A stretch of 64,000 bases of DNA from Palleronia abyssalis (GCF_900302445.1 NZ_ONZF01000001.1:1-64000); one strand, 5' to 3'. Shown: positions 46,709 through 56,330, numbered from the stretch's first letter. The notes: generated by a model from the sequence alone, not told the origin. A program made the numbers and translations.

Positions 46709-47623
46709 TCACCCGAAACTGCGCGTGGGCCGGTCGAAGACCCGCTTGCCCAGAAGCGACGCAGTCAGTTCGACCATCAGCCTGGCCGTTCGGCCACGTT
46801 CGTCCAGCGCGGGGTTCAGCTCGACCAGGTCCAGCGAGGTGACGAGGCCCGATTCCGACAGCATCTCCATCACCAGATGGGCTTCGCGAAAGGTCGCACC
46901 GGCGGGAACTGTGGTGCCGACCGCGGGGGCGATGGAGGGATCCAGGAAATCCACGTCCAGCGACACGTGCAAATCCACATCGCCCGCGGCTGCGACCTGC
47001 GCCAGAAAATCCCGCAAGGGCGGGGCGAACCCGGTTTCGTCAATGCCGCGCATGTCGTGCAGCCGAGCTTGGGTCGCGGCCAGGCGGTCCCGTTCGCCCG
47101 GGTCGACCGAGCGCAGGCCCATCATGCAGATATTGGCCAGATCGACAGGGTGGGGCAGATCGGGAAACCCGGCGAACCCGTCCTGACCAGTGAAATACGC
47201 GACCGGCGTTCCGTGCAGGTTTCCTGAGTCGGTCGTCAGGGGCGTGTGGAAATCGCTGTGCGCGTCCAGCCAGATGACGAAAAGATCGCGCCCCCGGTCC
47301 GCCGCCCGCGCCGCCATTCCCGCGACCGAGCCGAGCGCCAGCGCATGATCGCCGCCCAGGAAGATCGGCATCCCACCAATCTCGCGTCCCCGGCGCATCA
47401 GGGCATCGGTCCAGGCCGCGACGGCACCTGGGTGGACCAGATGATCGGGCCCCTCCATGGTCCAGTCTTGGCCGGGATCGACGTTGCCGAAATCGGTTAC
47501 CCCGTGCCCCAGCCCGCGCAAGGTTTCCGCGATCCCGGCCACCCTGTAGGCATCGGGACCCATCAGGCAGCCCGCGCGCGTCTTGCCGCAATCCAGCGGC
47601 GCTCCGATCAGTGTAATATCCAT
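46709..47623 (-). CDS. rocF: arginase
   Basis: A 304-residue Mn-dependent ureohydrolase. Metal ligands are in GGDHALALG, WLDAHSDFHT and SLDVDFLDP. GNLHGTPVAYFTG after the second motif matches the arginase substrate loop better than agmatinase. It hydrolyses arginine to ornithine and urea; the ornithine could also feed ornithine-lipid synthesis. It converges with the thioesterase gene. Confidence 0.92.
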   Translation of the reverse strand: MDITLIGAPLDCGKTRAGCLMGPDAYRVAGIAETLRGLGHGVTDFGNVDPGQDWTMEGPDHLVHPGAVAAWTDALMRRGREIGGMPIFLGGDHALALGSVAGMAARAADRGRDLFVIWLDAHSDFHTPLTTDSGNLHGTPVAYFTGQDGFAGFPDLPHPVDLANICMMGLRSVDPGERDRLAATQARLHDMRGIDETGFAPPLRDFLAQVAAAGDVDLHVSLDVDFLDPSIAPAVGTTVPAGATFREAHLVMEMLSESGLVTSLDLVELNPALDERGRTARLMVELTASLLGKRVFDRPTRSFG

Positions 47624-47662
47624 GCGCCACAGGATGGCCCGGCGCCGGCCCGTGTCCAGAGC

Positions 47663-48124
47663 CTAGCGCGTCCGAACGGCCGCCCAGATCCAGATACCCG
47701 CCAGGACGGCCGAGGCGACGGCGTTCCACGAGGCCATCGACAGGCCGGCGAAGGCCCACGCGACCTCGTCACACATGACGACCTTGTCCACCGTCTCGGT
47801 CGACAGCATGTCCGCCCCGCTGAGGCCCGACAGACTGGCACCTCCAGAGCAGGAGCTTGGCCCTTCCCACCAGCCACGCTCCACGCCTGTGTGATAGATA
47901 CCAAACGCTGCGCTCGTCGCCGCAGCCAGCCCGCCCAGCGCCGCGACCGGCCAACGCGCATATCCCAGCGCGACGACGCCCAGCGCGATGGCCACGCCAT
48001 GGGGCCAGCGCTGCCAGATGCACAGCTTGCAGGGCGCGTATCCAAAGGCCTGAAAGGTGAAGGCCGCCATCAGAAGGGCCGCCGATCCCGCCGCGGCGAG
48101 GATCATGAGGGAACGGGACGTCAT
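47663..48124 (-). CDS. dsbB: DsbB-family disulphide bond formation protein
   Basis: A 153-residue membrane protein with four transmembrane segments. The first redox pair lies in YAPCKLCIWQRWPH and the second pair in SSCSGG and VMCDEVAWAF, the arrangement by which DsbB reoxidises DsbA and passes electrons to quinone. Overlaps the preceding yqaA-like gene by four bases. Confidence 0.92.
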   Translation of the reverse strand: MTSRSLMILAAAGSAALLMAAFTFQAFGYAPCKLCIWQRWPHGVAIALGVVALGYARWPVAALGGLAAATSAAFGIYHTGVERGWWEGPSSCSGGASLSGLSGADMLSTETVDKVVMCDEVAWAFAGLSMASWNAVASAVLAGIWIWAAVRTR

Positions 48125-48699
48125 AGGTAATGTACCACCATGAATCCGCCGATGAAGACCACGCAAAACAGCGTGAAGACCAAACCCAGCCTTCGTTCGA
48201 TGAAATCGCGGATGGGCGCGCCGAAGGCGCGCAACAGCGCCGCGACCAGGAAGAAGCGCAGACCACGCGCGGCGATCGACGCCACGATGAAGACCGGTAG
48301 CGATAGTGCGGTGGCCCCCGACAGGATGGTGATGACCTTGAACGGGAAGGGCGTGACGCCTGCGATCAGGACCGCCCAGGCCCCGTAGTCGTTGTAGCTC
48401 ACGCGGAACTCGTCGAACCGGTCGGCCTTGCCGTAGAACTCCAGAACCGGGCGTCCCACCTGCTCGAACAGACCCGCGCCGATGGCGTAGCCCAGAAGGC
48501 CCCCCAGGACAGAGGACAAGGTCGCCACGCCAGCGATCAGCCAGGCGCGCCGCGGTGCCGCCAGGATCATCGGGATCATCAGAACGTCGGGTGGGATCGG
48601 AAAGACCGAGCTTTCCAGGAACGCGACGACCGCAAGCGCCCAAAGGGCGTTTGGATGGGCCGAAAGCGACAGGGTCCAGTCGTAGAGGCGTCTGAGCAT
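48121..48699 (-). CDS. yqaA: YqaA-family (VTT/DedA-like) membrane protein
   Basis: A 192-residue inner-membrane protein. FLESSVFPIPPDVLMIPMIL and GLLGYAIGAGLFEQVGRPVLEFYG match the SNARE-associated/VTT domain of YqaA and DedA proteins, implicated in lipid or undecaprenyl-phosphate translocation. The ATG at 48699 is used; an upstream in-frame start to 48735 adds residues without support. Forms an operon with dsbB. Confidence 0.88.
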   Translation of the reverse strand: MLRRLYDWTLSLSAHPNALWALAVVAFLESSVFPIPPDVLMIPMILAAPRRAWLIAGVATLSSVLGGLLGYAIGAGLFEQVGRPVLEFYGKADRFDEFRVSYNDYGAWAVLIAGVTPFPFKVITILSGATALSLPVFIVASIAARGLRFFLVAALLRAFGAPIRDFIERRLGLVFTLFCVVFIGGFMVVHYL

Positions 48700-48781
48700 G
48701 GTCGCGCATGGACCACGCGCCCGGGGTCCGGTCAAGCGCGAACGATGCGCTATATGCCGCCGAAAGCGAAAGGGACATCAT

Positions 48782-49639
48782 ATGCGATGGAAAGGACGGA
48801 GGGGGAGCCGCAACATCGAGGATCGCCGCCGCCGGCGCAGCGGCGGCGGTCGAGGCATGGTCGTCGGCGGGGCAGGGGGGCTGGGCCTTGTCGCCGTGGT
48901 GGTGATCGGGTGGTTTCTGGGCGTGGATCTGACGCCCCTTCTGAACGACGTGGCGCTGGAAAGCCCGCGCGAAACGACGATCACCGCAGCCGACGAGGAG
49001 CGCGCGCAGTTCGTCTCGGTGACGTTGGCCGATACCGAAGAGGTGTGGGCCGATCTCTTCGATACGCAGGTCGGAGAGCCCTACACGCCCGCAACCCTCG
49101 TCTTGTTCAAGGGAACGACATCCTCGCCCTGCGGCGGAGCCAGCGGTGCGACCGGGCCATTTTATTGCCCGGCGGACGAGAAGGCGTATCTGGATACCGA
49201 TTTCTTCGTGACGCTGGATCAACGCCTTGGGGCGGGGGGTGATTTTGCGGCCGCCTATGTCGTGGCGCATGAAATTGCGCACCACGTCCAGAACCTGCTG
49301 GGCATCCTCGGGCAAGCCAACGCGGCGCGACGCAGCGCAAGCGAGGCCCAGTCGAACGCCATCTCGGTCCGGGTCGAACTTCAGGCCGATTGCTTCGCCG
49401 GGATCTGGGCTCATGAGGCTGACGACAGGTTCGGCAGCCTCGAGAAAGGCGACGTGGCCGAGGCTATGAACGCCGCCGCTCAGATCGGCGACGATACGCT
49501 GCAACGGGGCGCCGGACGGACCCCGCGGCCTGAAACATTCACCCATGGCACCGCCGAGCAACGTCAGAGCTGGTTCGCGACGGGCTATGCCAGCGGCCGG
49601 ATCACGGACTGCGACACGTTCGGTGCACGACAACTCTGA
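48782..49639 (+). CDS. ypfJ: neutral zinc metallopeptidase YpfJ-like
   Basis: A 285-residue membrane-anchored protein: basic N-terminus (MRWKGRRGSRNIEDRRRRR), a transmembrane helix (about 33-50), and a C-terminal peptidase domain with the zinc motif HEIAHHVQNLLG and the downstream metal ligand region LQADCFAGIWA. The CGGASGATGPFYCPADEKAYLD segment is characteristic. Substrate unknown. Confidence 0.92.
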   Translation: MRWKGRRGSRNIEDRRRRRSGGGRGMVVGGAGGLGLVAVVVIGWFLGVDLTPLLNDVALESPRETTITAADEERAQFVSVTLADTEEVWADLFDTQVGEPYTPATLVLFKGTTSSPCGGASGATGPFYCPADEKAYLDTDFFVTLDQRLGAGGDFAAAYVVAHEIAHHVQNLLGILGQANAARRSASEAQSNAISVRVELQADCFAGIWAHEADDRFGSLEKGDVAEAMNAAAQIGDDTLQRGAGRTPRPETFTHGTAEQRQSWFATGYASGRITDCDTFGARQL

Positions 49640-49690
49640 CCCGACGGTTTCCATTGACACCGCCGTACCTGCCGTTACCTCAGCCGGGCC

Positions 49691-52600
49691 ATGTCAAACC
49701 CCAAGAAAATCACGCTCGGCGGTGCGCCGGAAGGCTTCGACGCCTGCCTCGTCCTCGATGAACTCGGTAAGGGCAGCGCCGTCCTGCATGTTGCGCGCGA
49801 CGACAAGCGGCTGGCCGCGATGCAGGCAGCGCTTACGTTCTATGACCCGGGCTTGCCGGTTTTCACCTTCCCGGCCTGGGATTGCCTGCCTTACGACCGG
49901 GTCAGTCCGAATGCCGATATCTCGGCCCAACGCATGGCGACGCTTGCCGCGCTGACGCACGGGATGCCGAAGCGGTTCGTGCTACTGACCACCGTCAACG
50001 CGGCCACGCAGAAGCTGCCCCCGCGCGACACGCTGCGCGAGGCCAGCTTCGTCGCCATAGTGGGCAACCGCATGGACGAAGAGGCGCTGCGCGTCTTCCT
50101 CGTCCGCATGGGGTTCACCCAGGCCCCCACGGTGATGGAGCCCGGAGACTATGCGATCCGCGGCGGCATCATCGACGTCTGGCCCCCGGGCCACGAGGCG
50201 CCGGTGCGGCTGGACCTGTTCGGCGACACGCTGGACGGCGCACGTCGCTTCGATCCGATGAATCAGCGCACGACCGAGAAGCTGAGCGAGGTCGAGCTTG
50301 CCCCTGTGTCTGAGCTGATCCTGGACGAGGCGGCGATCACCCGGTTCCGACAGAATTACAGGATCGAGTTCGGCGCGGCCGGCACCGACGATCCCCTGTA
50401 TGAGGCGGTCAGCGCCGGGAAGAAGCACGCCGGGGCCGAACATTGGTTGGGCTTCTTCCACGAAAAGCTGGAGACGCTGTTCGACTATCTGCCCGGGGTT
50501 ACTGTCACGCTGGACGATCAGGTGACGCCGGCGCGTCTGGGGCGGTGGGACACGATCGCGGACCAGTACGACAATCGCCGCGATGCGATGACCAAGAAGG
50601 GCCGGGTCGATACGGTTTACAAACCCGCGCCGCCCGAGTCGCTTTACCTGAACGACAAGGCTTGGGAAGCGGCCGTCGCGGATCGCCGCCGCGTGCAGTT
50701 TCACCCCCTGGCGCAATCCACCGGGCCGAACGTGGCGGATGCGGGCGGCCGGATCGGACGCAATTTCTCGCCCGAGCGTCAGCAGGAGAATGTCAGCCTG
50801 TTCGGCGCGCTGGCCGACCATATCAAGACGAAGCGCCGCGATGGGCAGGTCATAGTCGCCAGCTATTCCGAGGGCGCGCGCGAACGCCTGACCGGCCTTC
50901 TGGAGGATGAGGGCGTCGACGGCCCGACCCCGATCCGCGATTTCCGCGCCGTGCCGGACGGCAAGGGCGGTCTTTTCCTTGCGGTCTGGGGCCTGGAACA
51001 CGGGTTCGAGGGGCCGCACGAAAAACAGAAGCTGACCGTCATCTCGGAACAGGACGTTCTGGGCGACCGGCTGGTGCGCAAGGGACCGAAAAAGCGCCGG
51101 GCCGAAAACTTCCTGACCGAGGCGCAATCCCTCAGCCCCGGCGATCTGGTGGTCCATGTCGATCACGGCGTCGGCCGGTTCACCGGGCTGGAGGTCGTGA
51201 CCGCTGCGGGCAGCCCGCATGAATGCGCGCTGCTTGAGTACCAGGGCGGCGATCGTCTGTATCTGCCGGTCGAGAACATCGAACTGCTCAGCCGGTATGG
51301 CCACGAGGAAGGCATCCTCGACAAGCTGGGCGGCGGGGCATGGCAGGCCAAGAAGGCCCGCATGAAGGAGCGGATCCGCGAGATCGCGGACCGCCTGATC
51401 CGGATCGCGGCCGAACGCCTGCTGCGCAAAGCCCCGATTCTAGAGCCGCCCGAGAACGCGTGGGAGGATTTCAGCGCGCGTTTTCCCTACGAAGAGACCG
51501 AGGATCAGCTGAAGGCCATCGAAGACGTGATGGAGGACCTCGAGAAGGGCGTGCCGATGGACCGACTGATTGTCGGCGACGTGGGCTTCGGCAAGACAGA
51601 GGTTGCCATGCGCGCGGCCTTCATCGCCGCGATGTCCGGCGTTCAGGTGGCTGTGATCGCGCCCACGACGCTGCTAGCGCGCCAGCACTACAAGTCCTTT
51701 GCCGACCGCTTCCGCGGTTTCCCGGTCGAGGTGCGCCAGCTGTCGCGGTTCGTTTCGGACAAGGATGCCAAGCTGGCCCGCCAGCGGATCACCGAAGGCA
51801 CCTGCGACATCGTCATCGGCACGCACGCGCTTCTGTCCAAGGGCGTGAAGTTCAAGAACCTCGGGCTGCTGGTCATCGACGAGGAGCAGCATTTCGGCGT
51901 CTCCCACAAGGAGCGGCTGAAATCCCTGCGCTCTGATGTCCACGTCCTGACGCTGACCGCCACGCCGATCCCACGGACGTTGCAACTTTCGCTGACCGGC
52001 GTGCGGGACCTGTCGATCATCGGGACACCCCCCGTCGACCGCCTGGCGATCCGCACCTACGTCAGCGAGTTCGACGCGGTCACGGTGCGCGAGGCGCTAC
52101 TGCGCGAGCATTACCGTGGCGGACAATCGTTCATCGTGGCTCCCCGGATCAAGGACCTGCCCGAGCTTGAGGAGTTCCTGAAGACCGAGGTGCCCGAGAT
52201 CAGCTATATCACCGCCACCGGTCAGATGGCGGCGGGCGAACTGGATGACCGGATGAACGCCTATTATGACGGCAAGTACGACGTGCTGCTTGCCACCACC
52301 ATCGTGGAATCGGGCCTGGATATTCCCACGGCCAACACGATGGTGGTCTGGCGGGCCGACATGTTCGGGCTTGCCCAGCTTTACCAGATCCGCGGACGAG
52401 TGGGCCGCGCCAAGACGCGCGCCTATGCCTATCTGACGACGAAACCGCGGGGCAAGCTGACGGCGACGGCCGAAAAGCGCCTTCGCGTTCTGGGCAGCCT
52501 CGACAGCCTCGGCGCGGGGTTCACGCTGGCCAGCCAGGACCTCGACATACGGGGGGCCGGCAACCTCGTGGGCGAAGAACAGTCGGGCCAGATCAAGGAA

Positions 52601-53182
52601 GTCGGGTACGAGTTGTACCAGTCCATGCTGGAAGAGACGATCGCCAAGCTGAAATCGGGTGAACTGGAAGGCGTGGTCGAGCTTGGCGACAGCGACTGGA
52701 GCCCGCAGATCAACATGGGCGTGCCGGTCCTGATCCCCGAGGACTACGTCCCCGATCTGGATGTCCGGCTGGGCCTCTATCGCCGCCTGTCCGACCTGAC
52801 CACCAAGGTCGAACTGGAGGGCTTCGCCGCCGAGTTGATCGACCGCTTCGGCGAATTGCCGAAGGAGGTGAACACGCTTCTTCTGGTCGTGCGAATCAAG
52901 GCCGAGTGCAAGCGCGCCGGCATCGCCAAGCTGGACGCGGGCCCCAAGGGCGCGACGATCCAGTTCCACAACGACAAGTTCGCCTCGCCCGAGGGGCTGG
53001 TGAAGTTCATTCAGGCGCAGAACGACTTGGCCAAGGTAAAGGACAACAAGATCGTCGTCCCCCGCGACTGGCAGAAGGACAGCGAGAAGATCAAGGGAAG
53101 CTTCGCTATCGCGCAGGACTTGGCGCGGTATGCGAAGGACGCGAAATCGGGGCAGGGGGCCACGAAGCGCAAAAGCGGGTAG
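49691..53182 (+). CDS. mfd: transcription-repair coupling factor
   Basis: A 1163-residue ATP-dependent translocase that removes stalled RNA polymerase and recruits UvrA. Order: UvrB-like N-terminal domains (EPGDYAIRGGIIDVWPPG), RNA-polymerase-interacting CarD-like domain (LSPGDLVVHVDHGVGRFTGL), RecG-like helicase with IVGDVGFGKTEVAMRAA (Walker A), DEEQHFGV (Walker B) and QIRGRVGRAKTRAYAYL (motif VI), and a C-terminal TRCF domain. Full length for the family. Confidence 0.98.
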   Translation: MSNPKKITLGGAPEGFDACLVLDELGKGSAVLHVARDDKRLAAMQAALTFYDPGLPVFTFPAWDCLPYDRVSPNADISAQRMATLAALTHGMPKRFVLLTTVNAATQKLPPRDTLREASFVAIVGNRMDEEALRVFLVRMGFTQAPTVMEPGDYAIRGGIIDVWPPGHEAPVRLDLFGDTLDGARRFDPMNQRTTEKLSEVELAPVSELILDEAAITRFRQNYRIEFGAAGTDDPLYEAVSAGKKHAGAEHWLGFFHEKLETLFDYLPGVTVTLDDQVTPARLGRWDTIADQYDNRRDAMTKKGRVDTVYKPAPPESLYLNDKAWEAAVADRRRVQFHPLAQSTGPNVADAGGRIGRNFSPERQQENVSLFGALADHIKTKRRDGQVIVASYSEGARERLTGLLEDEGVDGPTPIRDFRAVPDGKGGLFLAVWGLEHGFEGPHEKQKLTVISEQDVLGDRLVRKGPKKRRAENFLTEAQSLSPGDLVVHVDHGVGRFTGLEVVTAAGSPHECALLEYQGGDRLYLPVENIELLSRYGHEEGILDKLGGGAWQAKKARMKERIREIADRLIRIAAERLLRKAPILEPPENAWEDFSARFPYEETEDQLKAIEDVMEDLEKGVPMDRLIVGDVGFGKTEVAMRAAFIAAMSGVQVAVIAPTTLLARQHYKSFADRFRGFPVEVRQLSRFVSDKDAKLARQRITEGTCDIVIGTHALLSKGVKFKNLGLLVIDEEQHFGVSHKERLKSLRSDVHVLTLTATPIPRTLQLSLTGVRDLSIIGTPPVDRLAIRTYVSEFDAVTVREALLREHYRGGQSFIVAPRIKDLPELEEFLKTEVPEISYITATGQMAAGELDDRMNAYYDGKYDVLLATTIVESGLDIPTANTMVVWRADMFGLAQLYQIRGRVGRAKTRAYAYLTTKPRGKLTATAEKRLRVLGSLDSLGAGFTLASQDLDIRGAGNLVGEEQSGQIKEVGYELYQSMLEETIAKLKSGELEGVVELGDSDWSPQINMGVPVLIPEDYVPDLDVRLGLYRRLSDLTTKVELEGFAAELIDRFGELPKEVNTLLLVVRIKAECKRAGIAKLDAGPKGATIQFHNDKFASPEGLVKFIQAQNDLAKVKDNKIVVPRDWQKDSEKIKGSFAIAQDLARYAKDAKSGQGATKRKSG

Positions 53183-53208
53183 GGCGCGGCGAATCCCGTT
53201 GCATGGCG

Positions 53209-53224
53209 TTAACCTTTCGTTAAC
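53209..53224. promoter_or_regulatory. consensus CtrA-type box
   Basis: TTAA-CCTTTCG-TTAAC matches the CtrA consensus TTAA-N7-TTAAC exactly and lies only 9 bp before the start codon of the Excalibur-domain gene. Its position overlapping the translation start region would suit repression or a promoter with a short leader. Confidence 0.5.
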
Positions 53225-53232
53225 GTTTTCAC

Positions 53233-53481
53233 ATGCGTATCGCGATCCTCGCCCTGTCCGGGCTTCTGGCATCCCCCTTGGTGGCCGAACCCTTGCCACG
53301 TGTGTCCGAAACGCCGTTCGCGCCGTTTCTGACGGCGCAGGCCTTCACCTGCGGGCGCACCTGCGGACAGATGAGGTCGTGTGCCGAAGCGTGCCACGCC
53401 CTTCTGGTCTGCGGCGACCGGGCGCGGGACGGCGACAATGACGGCATCCCGTGCGAAAGTCTGTGCTCCGCCCCCTGCTAG
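53233..53481 (+). CDS. secreted Excalibur calcium-binding domain protein
   Basis: An 82-residue secreted protein: signal peptide (MRIAILALSGLLASPLVAEP), then a Cys-rich Excalibur domain (CGRTCGQMRSCAEACH) ending with the EF-hand-like DRDxDNDGIPCE signature seen as DGDNDGIPCESLC. It likely binds calcium in the periplasm or outside. A CtrA-type box is directly upstream. Confidence 0.88.
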   Translation: MRIAILALSGLLASPLVAEPLPRVSETPFAPFLTAQAFTCGRTCGQMRSCAEACHALLVCGDRARDGDNDGIPCESLCSAPC

Positions 53482-53494
53482 GGCTATTCCCCGG

Positions 53495-54121
53495 TCAGGC
53501 CGCCGCGATATCGTCCAGAACGCGGCGCCACAATTCAGGTGGTTGCGCGCCCGGTACGGCATGACGTTCGCCGACGACGAAGGTCGGCACACCCGTCACC
53601 CCACGCTCGCGGGCATGGGCATCGCGGGCGGCGACATCGGCGCGGTCGGCTGTCATGCCCAGTAGACGCAGTACCATGTCGCGATCCATTTCGATCCGTT
53701 CGGCGATATTCGCCAAGACCTCGTGCTGCCCGATATCCTCGCCGCGCTGGAAATACGCGTCGAACAGAGCCGAGACGGCGGCGGTCTGCCGCCCTTCGAT
53801 CCCGGCCCAGTGGATCAGCCGATGGGCGTCCAAGGTGTTCGGCGTTCGCTCGATCTTCTCCCACGCGATGTCGAGGCCTGCTGCCTCGGCCGCTTCGACC
53901 ACCGGGGCATAGGCCTTGGCTGCCCCTTCACGGCCGCCGAACTTCGCTTCCATGTAGGTGCGCCGGTCGATCCCCTCACTCGGCATGTCGAAGTTCAACT
54001 GGAAGGGGTGCCATTCGATCTGGAACGGGTGATCGGGGCGTTCGGACAGCACGGTGTCGAGGTTTGCCTTGCCGATATAGCACCATGGGCAGATCGGGTC
54101 GGACAGGATATCCAGTTTCAT
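53495..54121 (-). CDS. DsbA-family oxidoreductase (FrnE-like)
   Basis: A 208-residue cytoplasmic thioredoxin-fold protein. CPWCYIGK near residue 11 is the CxxC active site, and GVTGVPTFVVGE contains the cis-Pro. The all-helical insertion (about 60-150) and lack of a signal peptide match FrnE/2-hydroxychromene-isomerase-like proteins. The ATG at 54121 follows AAGGAG; the GTG at 54127 is less likely. It is coupled to the preceding AMP-ligase gene. Confidence 0.88.
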   Translation of the reverse strand: MKLDILSDPICPWCYIGKANLDTVLSERPDHPFQIEWHPFQLNFDMPSEGIDRRTYMEAKFGGREGAAKAYAPVVEAAEAAGLDIAWEKIERTPNTLDAHRLIHWAGIEGRQTAAVSALFDAYFQRGEDIGQHEVLANIAERIEMDRDMVLRLLGMTADRADVAARDAHARERGVTGVPTFVVGERHAVPGAQPPELWRRVLDDIAAA

Positions 54122-54123
54122 CG

Positions 54124-55626
54124 TCACTCCTTCCTCGGGGCGCTGCCGCCGTCCCGCAGCAGACGTCGTTGCAGCTTGCCGTTCGGGTTGCGCGGCAGGG
54201 TGTCCCGCCGCTCCAGAATACGGGGGCGCTTGTAGCCCGCCAGATGCGATGCGAACGCAGCGGTCAGCTGGTCCTCCCGATCGCCGTCCGCGATATACGC
54301 CAGCGCGATCACGCGGACGTCCGGCTTGACCTCAAGCTCGAAGGCGGCTGCTTCTTTCACGCCTTCGACGCCAAGGGCGACGCCCTCGATCTCCAAGGGC
54401 GAGACTCGATAGCCCCCCGCGGTCATCACATCATCGTCCCGGCCCAGATAGGTGATCCATCCGTCGTCGTCCATCGAGGCGAGATCGCCCGTCTTGCGCC
54501 ACTCCCCCGAAATCGCATCATCAGGTTCGTCGAGATAGCCCAACATCAGCCCCGGATCGCCACGGGCGACCGCAAGCGCCCCGACCTCGCCCCGGCCCAC
54601 GGGGCCATCCGGGGCGAGGATCGCCACCCGCCGGCCCGGCTGCGCCCGGCCCAGACTGCCCGGCGGAGCAGGTGCGTGGGGTGCGCCGGAAATGAAAGTC
54701 GAGCATTCGCTCTGACCGTAGGCTTCGTGGATCTCGGTCCCCGTCGCGGTGCGCCAAGCCGCCCGAATGGTCTCGGGCAGTTTTTCGCCTGCCGATAGGC
54801 CGTGCCGCAGGGCCGGGAAGCGGCCGGTGCCCCGATCGAGAAGTCGCCTGTAAATGCCGGGAACAGCGGCCAAAATCGTAGCAGACTGGTCCGCGATCAG
54901 CGTAGCGAATTCGGTCGTAACCATGTCCGGGTTGGGAATGATCGCGGTTGCCCCGACAGACCAAGGATCCATGAGGCCGGTTCCCATTGTGTAGGTCCAG
55001 TTGAAGGTCCCGGCATGCAGGACGCGATCTGATTGCGTCATCGCGGCCCAGTGGGCGATCATGCTTTGCCGCGCCCAGACGGCGCGATGGGCGTGGATCA
55101 CCCCGCGGGGAGAGGCCCCCGTTCCGCTGGTGAAGACGATGTATCCCGGCCGCTCGGGGTCGCCCATGTGGAAGGGGGCAGACGGGAGCGTCCGGAACCG
55201 TCGCAGGTCGGTGTCGTACAGGACGGGAATCTCGGGGGCGTCCGGCAAGGCGATCTTGTCTGACGCCACAACAAGGCGCGCGTTCAGGGCGCGAGTCATG
55301 GGCGTGATTTCCGAGGCTGTCAAAGCGGCCGAGGTCGGGACCGGAACCAGACCTGCGGCGAGGGCGCCCAGGTAGGCGATTGGTACGTCGACCGTGTTGC
55401 CCAGCCTCAGCGCAACCCGGTCCCCTGGTTTCAAGCCGAGGGAAAGAAGCCCGGACGCGGTTCCCTGAACGGCCCGCAAGAGGGAGCCGAAGGTCCAGAT
55501 GTCGCCGTCGGGCTGCACGAGGGCGGGCTTTTCAGCCAAGCGGCCGGCATGACGCAAGACGTGTGCCGCCATGTTGAACGGGCGTGGCGGCGGCGGCAGG
55601 GGCTCGGTCAGGGAAACGGCACGCAT
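54124..55626 (-). CDS. AMP-binding acyl-CoA synthetase/ligase
   Basis: A 500-residue ANL-superfamily ligase. IVFTSGTGASPRGVIH is the phosphate loop (with Arg replacing the usual Lys), EAYGQSE and GDLASMDDDG are adenylate motifs, and NPNGKLQRR holds the catalytic Lys. Overall resemblance is to benzoate- or medium-chain acyl-CoA ligases. Its stop overlaps the oxidoreductase start, so they form one operon. The carboxylic acid substrate is unknown. Confidence 0.88.
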   Translation of the reverse strand: MRAVSLTEPLPPPPRPFNMAAHVLRHAGRLAEKPALVQPDGDIWTFGSLLRAVQGTASGLLSLGLKPGDRVALRLGNTVDVPIAYLGALAAGLVPVPTSAALTASEITPMTRALNARLVVASDKIALPDAPEIPVLYDTDLRRFRTLPSAPFHMGDPERPGYIVFTSGTGASPRGVIHAHRAVWARQSMIAHWAAMTQSDRVLHAGTFNWTYTMGTGLMDPWSVGATAIIPNPDMVTTEFATLIADQSATILAAVPGIYRRLLDRGTGRFPALRHGLSAGEKLPETIRAAWRTATGTEIHEAYGQSECSTFISGAPHAPAPPGSLGRAQPGRRVAILAPDGPVGRGEVGALAVARGDPGLMLGYLDEPDDAISGEWRKTGDLASMDDDGWITYLGRDDDVMTAGGYRVSPLEIEGVALGVEGVKEAAAFELEVKPDVRVIALAYIADGDREDQLTAAFASHLAGYKRPRILERRDTLPRNPNGKLQRRLLRDGGSAPRKE

Positions 55627-55696
55627 CGCGTCAGGATAGGGCGTTGATCACCGACCCTACAAGGCGGAGTTGGTGCGGAAACGGATGGGTCTGGGA

Positions 55697-55738
55697 TAAA
55701 ACGACAAGACCCCCGATGGTCCGAACCGCCGGGGATCT
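55697..55738 (-). terminator. probable intrinsic terminator for the CsbD-like gene
   Basis: On the minus strand GATCCCCG pairs with CGGGGGTC around a 14-base loop and is followed by TTGTCGTTTT, about 20 bp past the gene's stop. The stem contains one G-T pair. Confidence 0.5.
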
Positions 55739-55758
55739 GCCGCGCAGCGAGCACAAGA

Positions 55759-56109
55759 TCAGGTTGTGCGGCCGATGGGGCGTTCGGGATTATCCTCACG
55801 GTCGCCGAAGTCGCGGTCGTCGGAATAGACATCCTCGTTCACACCGATATGCGCGGCCGAGGCGCGGACATTCTCATTGTCGCGCGTTTCATCCATCGCG
55901 ACATCGGCCGGGACGGCACCCTGGGTCCATTCGGTCACCTGACGCTCAGCCTCGGCGGGGGCCAATCCCTCGCGTTCGGCGATGTAGGCGACCAGACGGT
56001 CCCGGTCGCCCTCAAGGGTCAGAAGGTCATTCTCTTCCGTGGCGGGGAAGCGCTGCATCAGTGCTTCGGTAAAGGCGGGCCAGTTCGACTGGACGGCATT
56101 CCATTTCAT
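55759..56109 (-). CDS. CsbD-like stress protein with acidic tail
   Basis: A 116-residue protein. MKWNAVQSNWPAFTEALMQRFP and LLTLEGDRDRLVAYIAEREG match the CsbD fold of small general-stress proteins (usually about 65 residues). The remaining 50 residues are acidic and low-complexity. CsbD-family proteins are often induced by the general stress response; no role is proven. Confidence 0.7.
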   Translation of the reverse strand: MKWNAVQSNWPAFTEALMQRFPATEENDLLTLEGDRDRLVAYIAEREGLAPAEAERQVTEWTQGAVPADVAMDETRDNENVRASAAHIGVNEDVYSDDRDFGDREDNPERPIGRTT

Positions 56110-56165
56110 CTTCGCGTTCCTTTGGATTGTCCCGTCAGATCAACCCGCCGGCCGCTCCGATGTTC

Positions 56166-56330
56166 CTACCGAAGGATCGAGGTGTCGCGCGTGACCAGAA
56201 GAACGGCATGACCGGCCGCGCTCAGACCGGTGCCGGCCACGGTGCCCGCGGCCTTGACCGGAACCTGAACCGCGGCGCAGCCGGACAGACCTAGCGCGGC
56301 CGCGGCGGCAAGCGCGCTAGTCTTCTTCAT
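56166..56330 (-). CDS. small lipoprotein
   Basis: A 54-residue protein with a lipobox: MKKTSALAAAAALGLSGCAA. The lipidated Cys would be residue 18; the remainder is Ala/Gly/Val-rich. The ATG at 56330 lies within the last codons of the binding-protein gene in another frame, so translation is probably coupled. Function unknown. Confidence 0.65.
   Translation of the reverse strand: MKKTSALAAAAALGLSGCAAVQVPVKAAGTVAGTGLSAAGHAVLLVTRDTSILR

Noticed and set aside
52097-53299. 400-codon minus ORF opposite mfd
   Set aside because: Antisense shadow of the mfd helicase.
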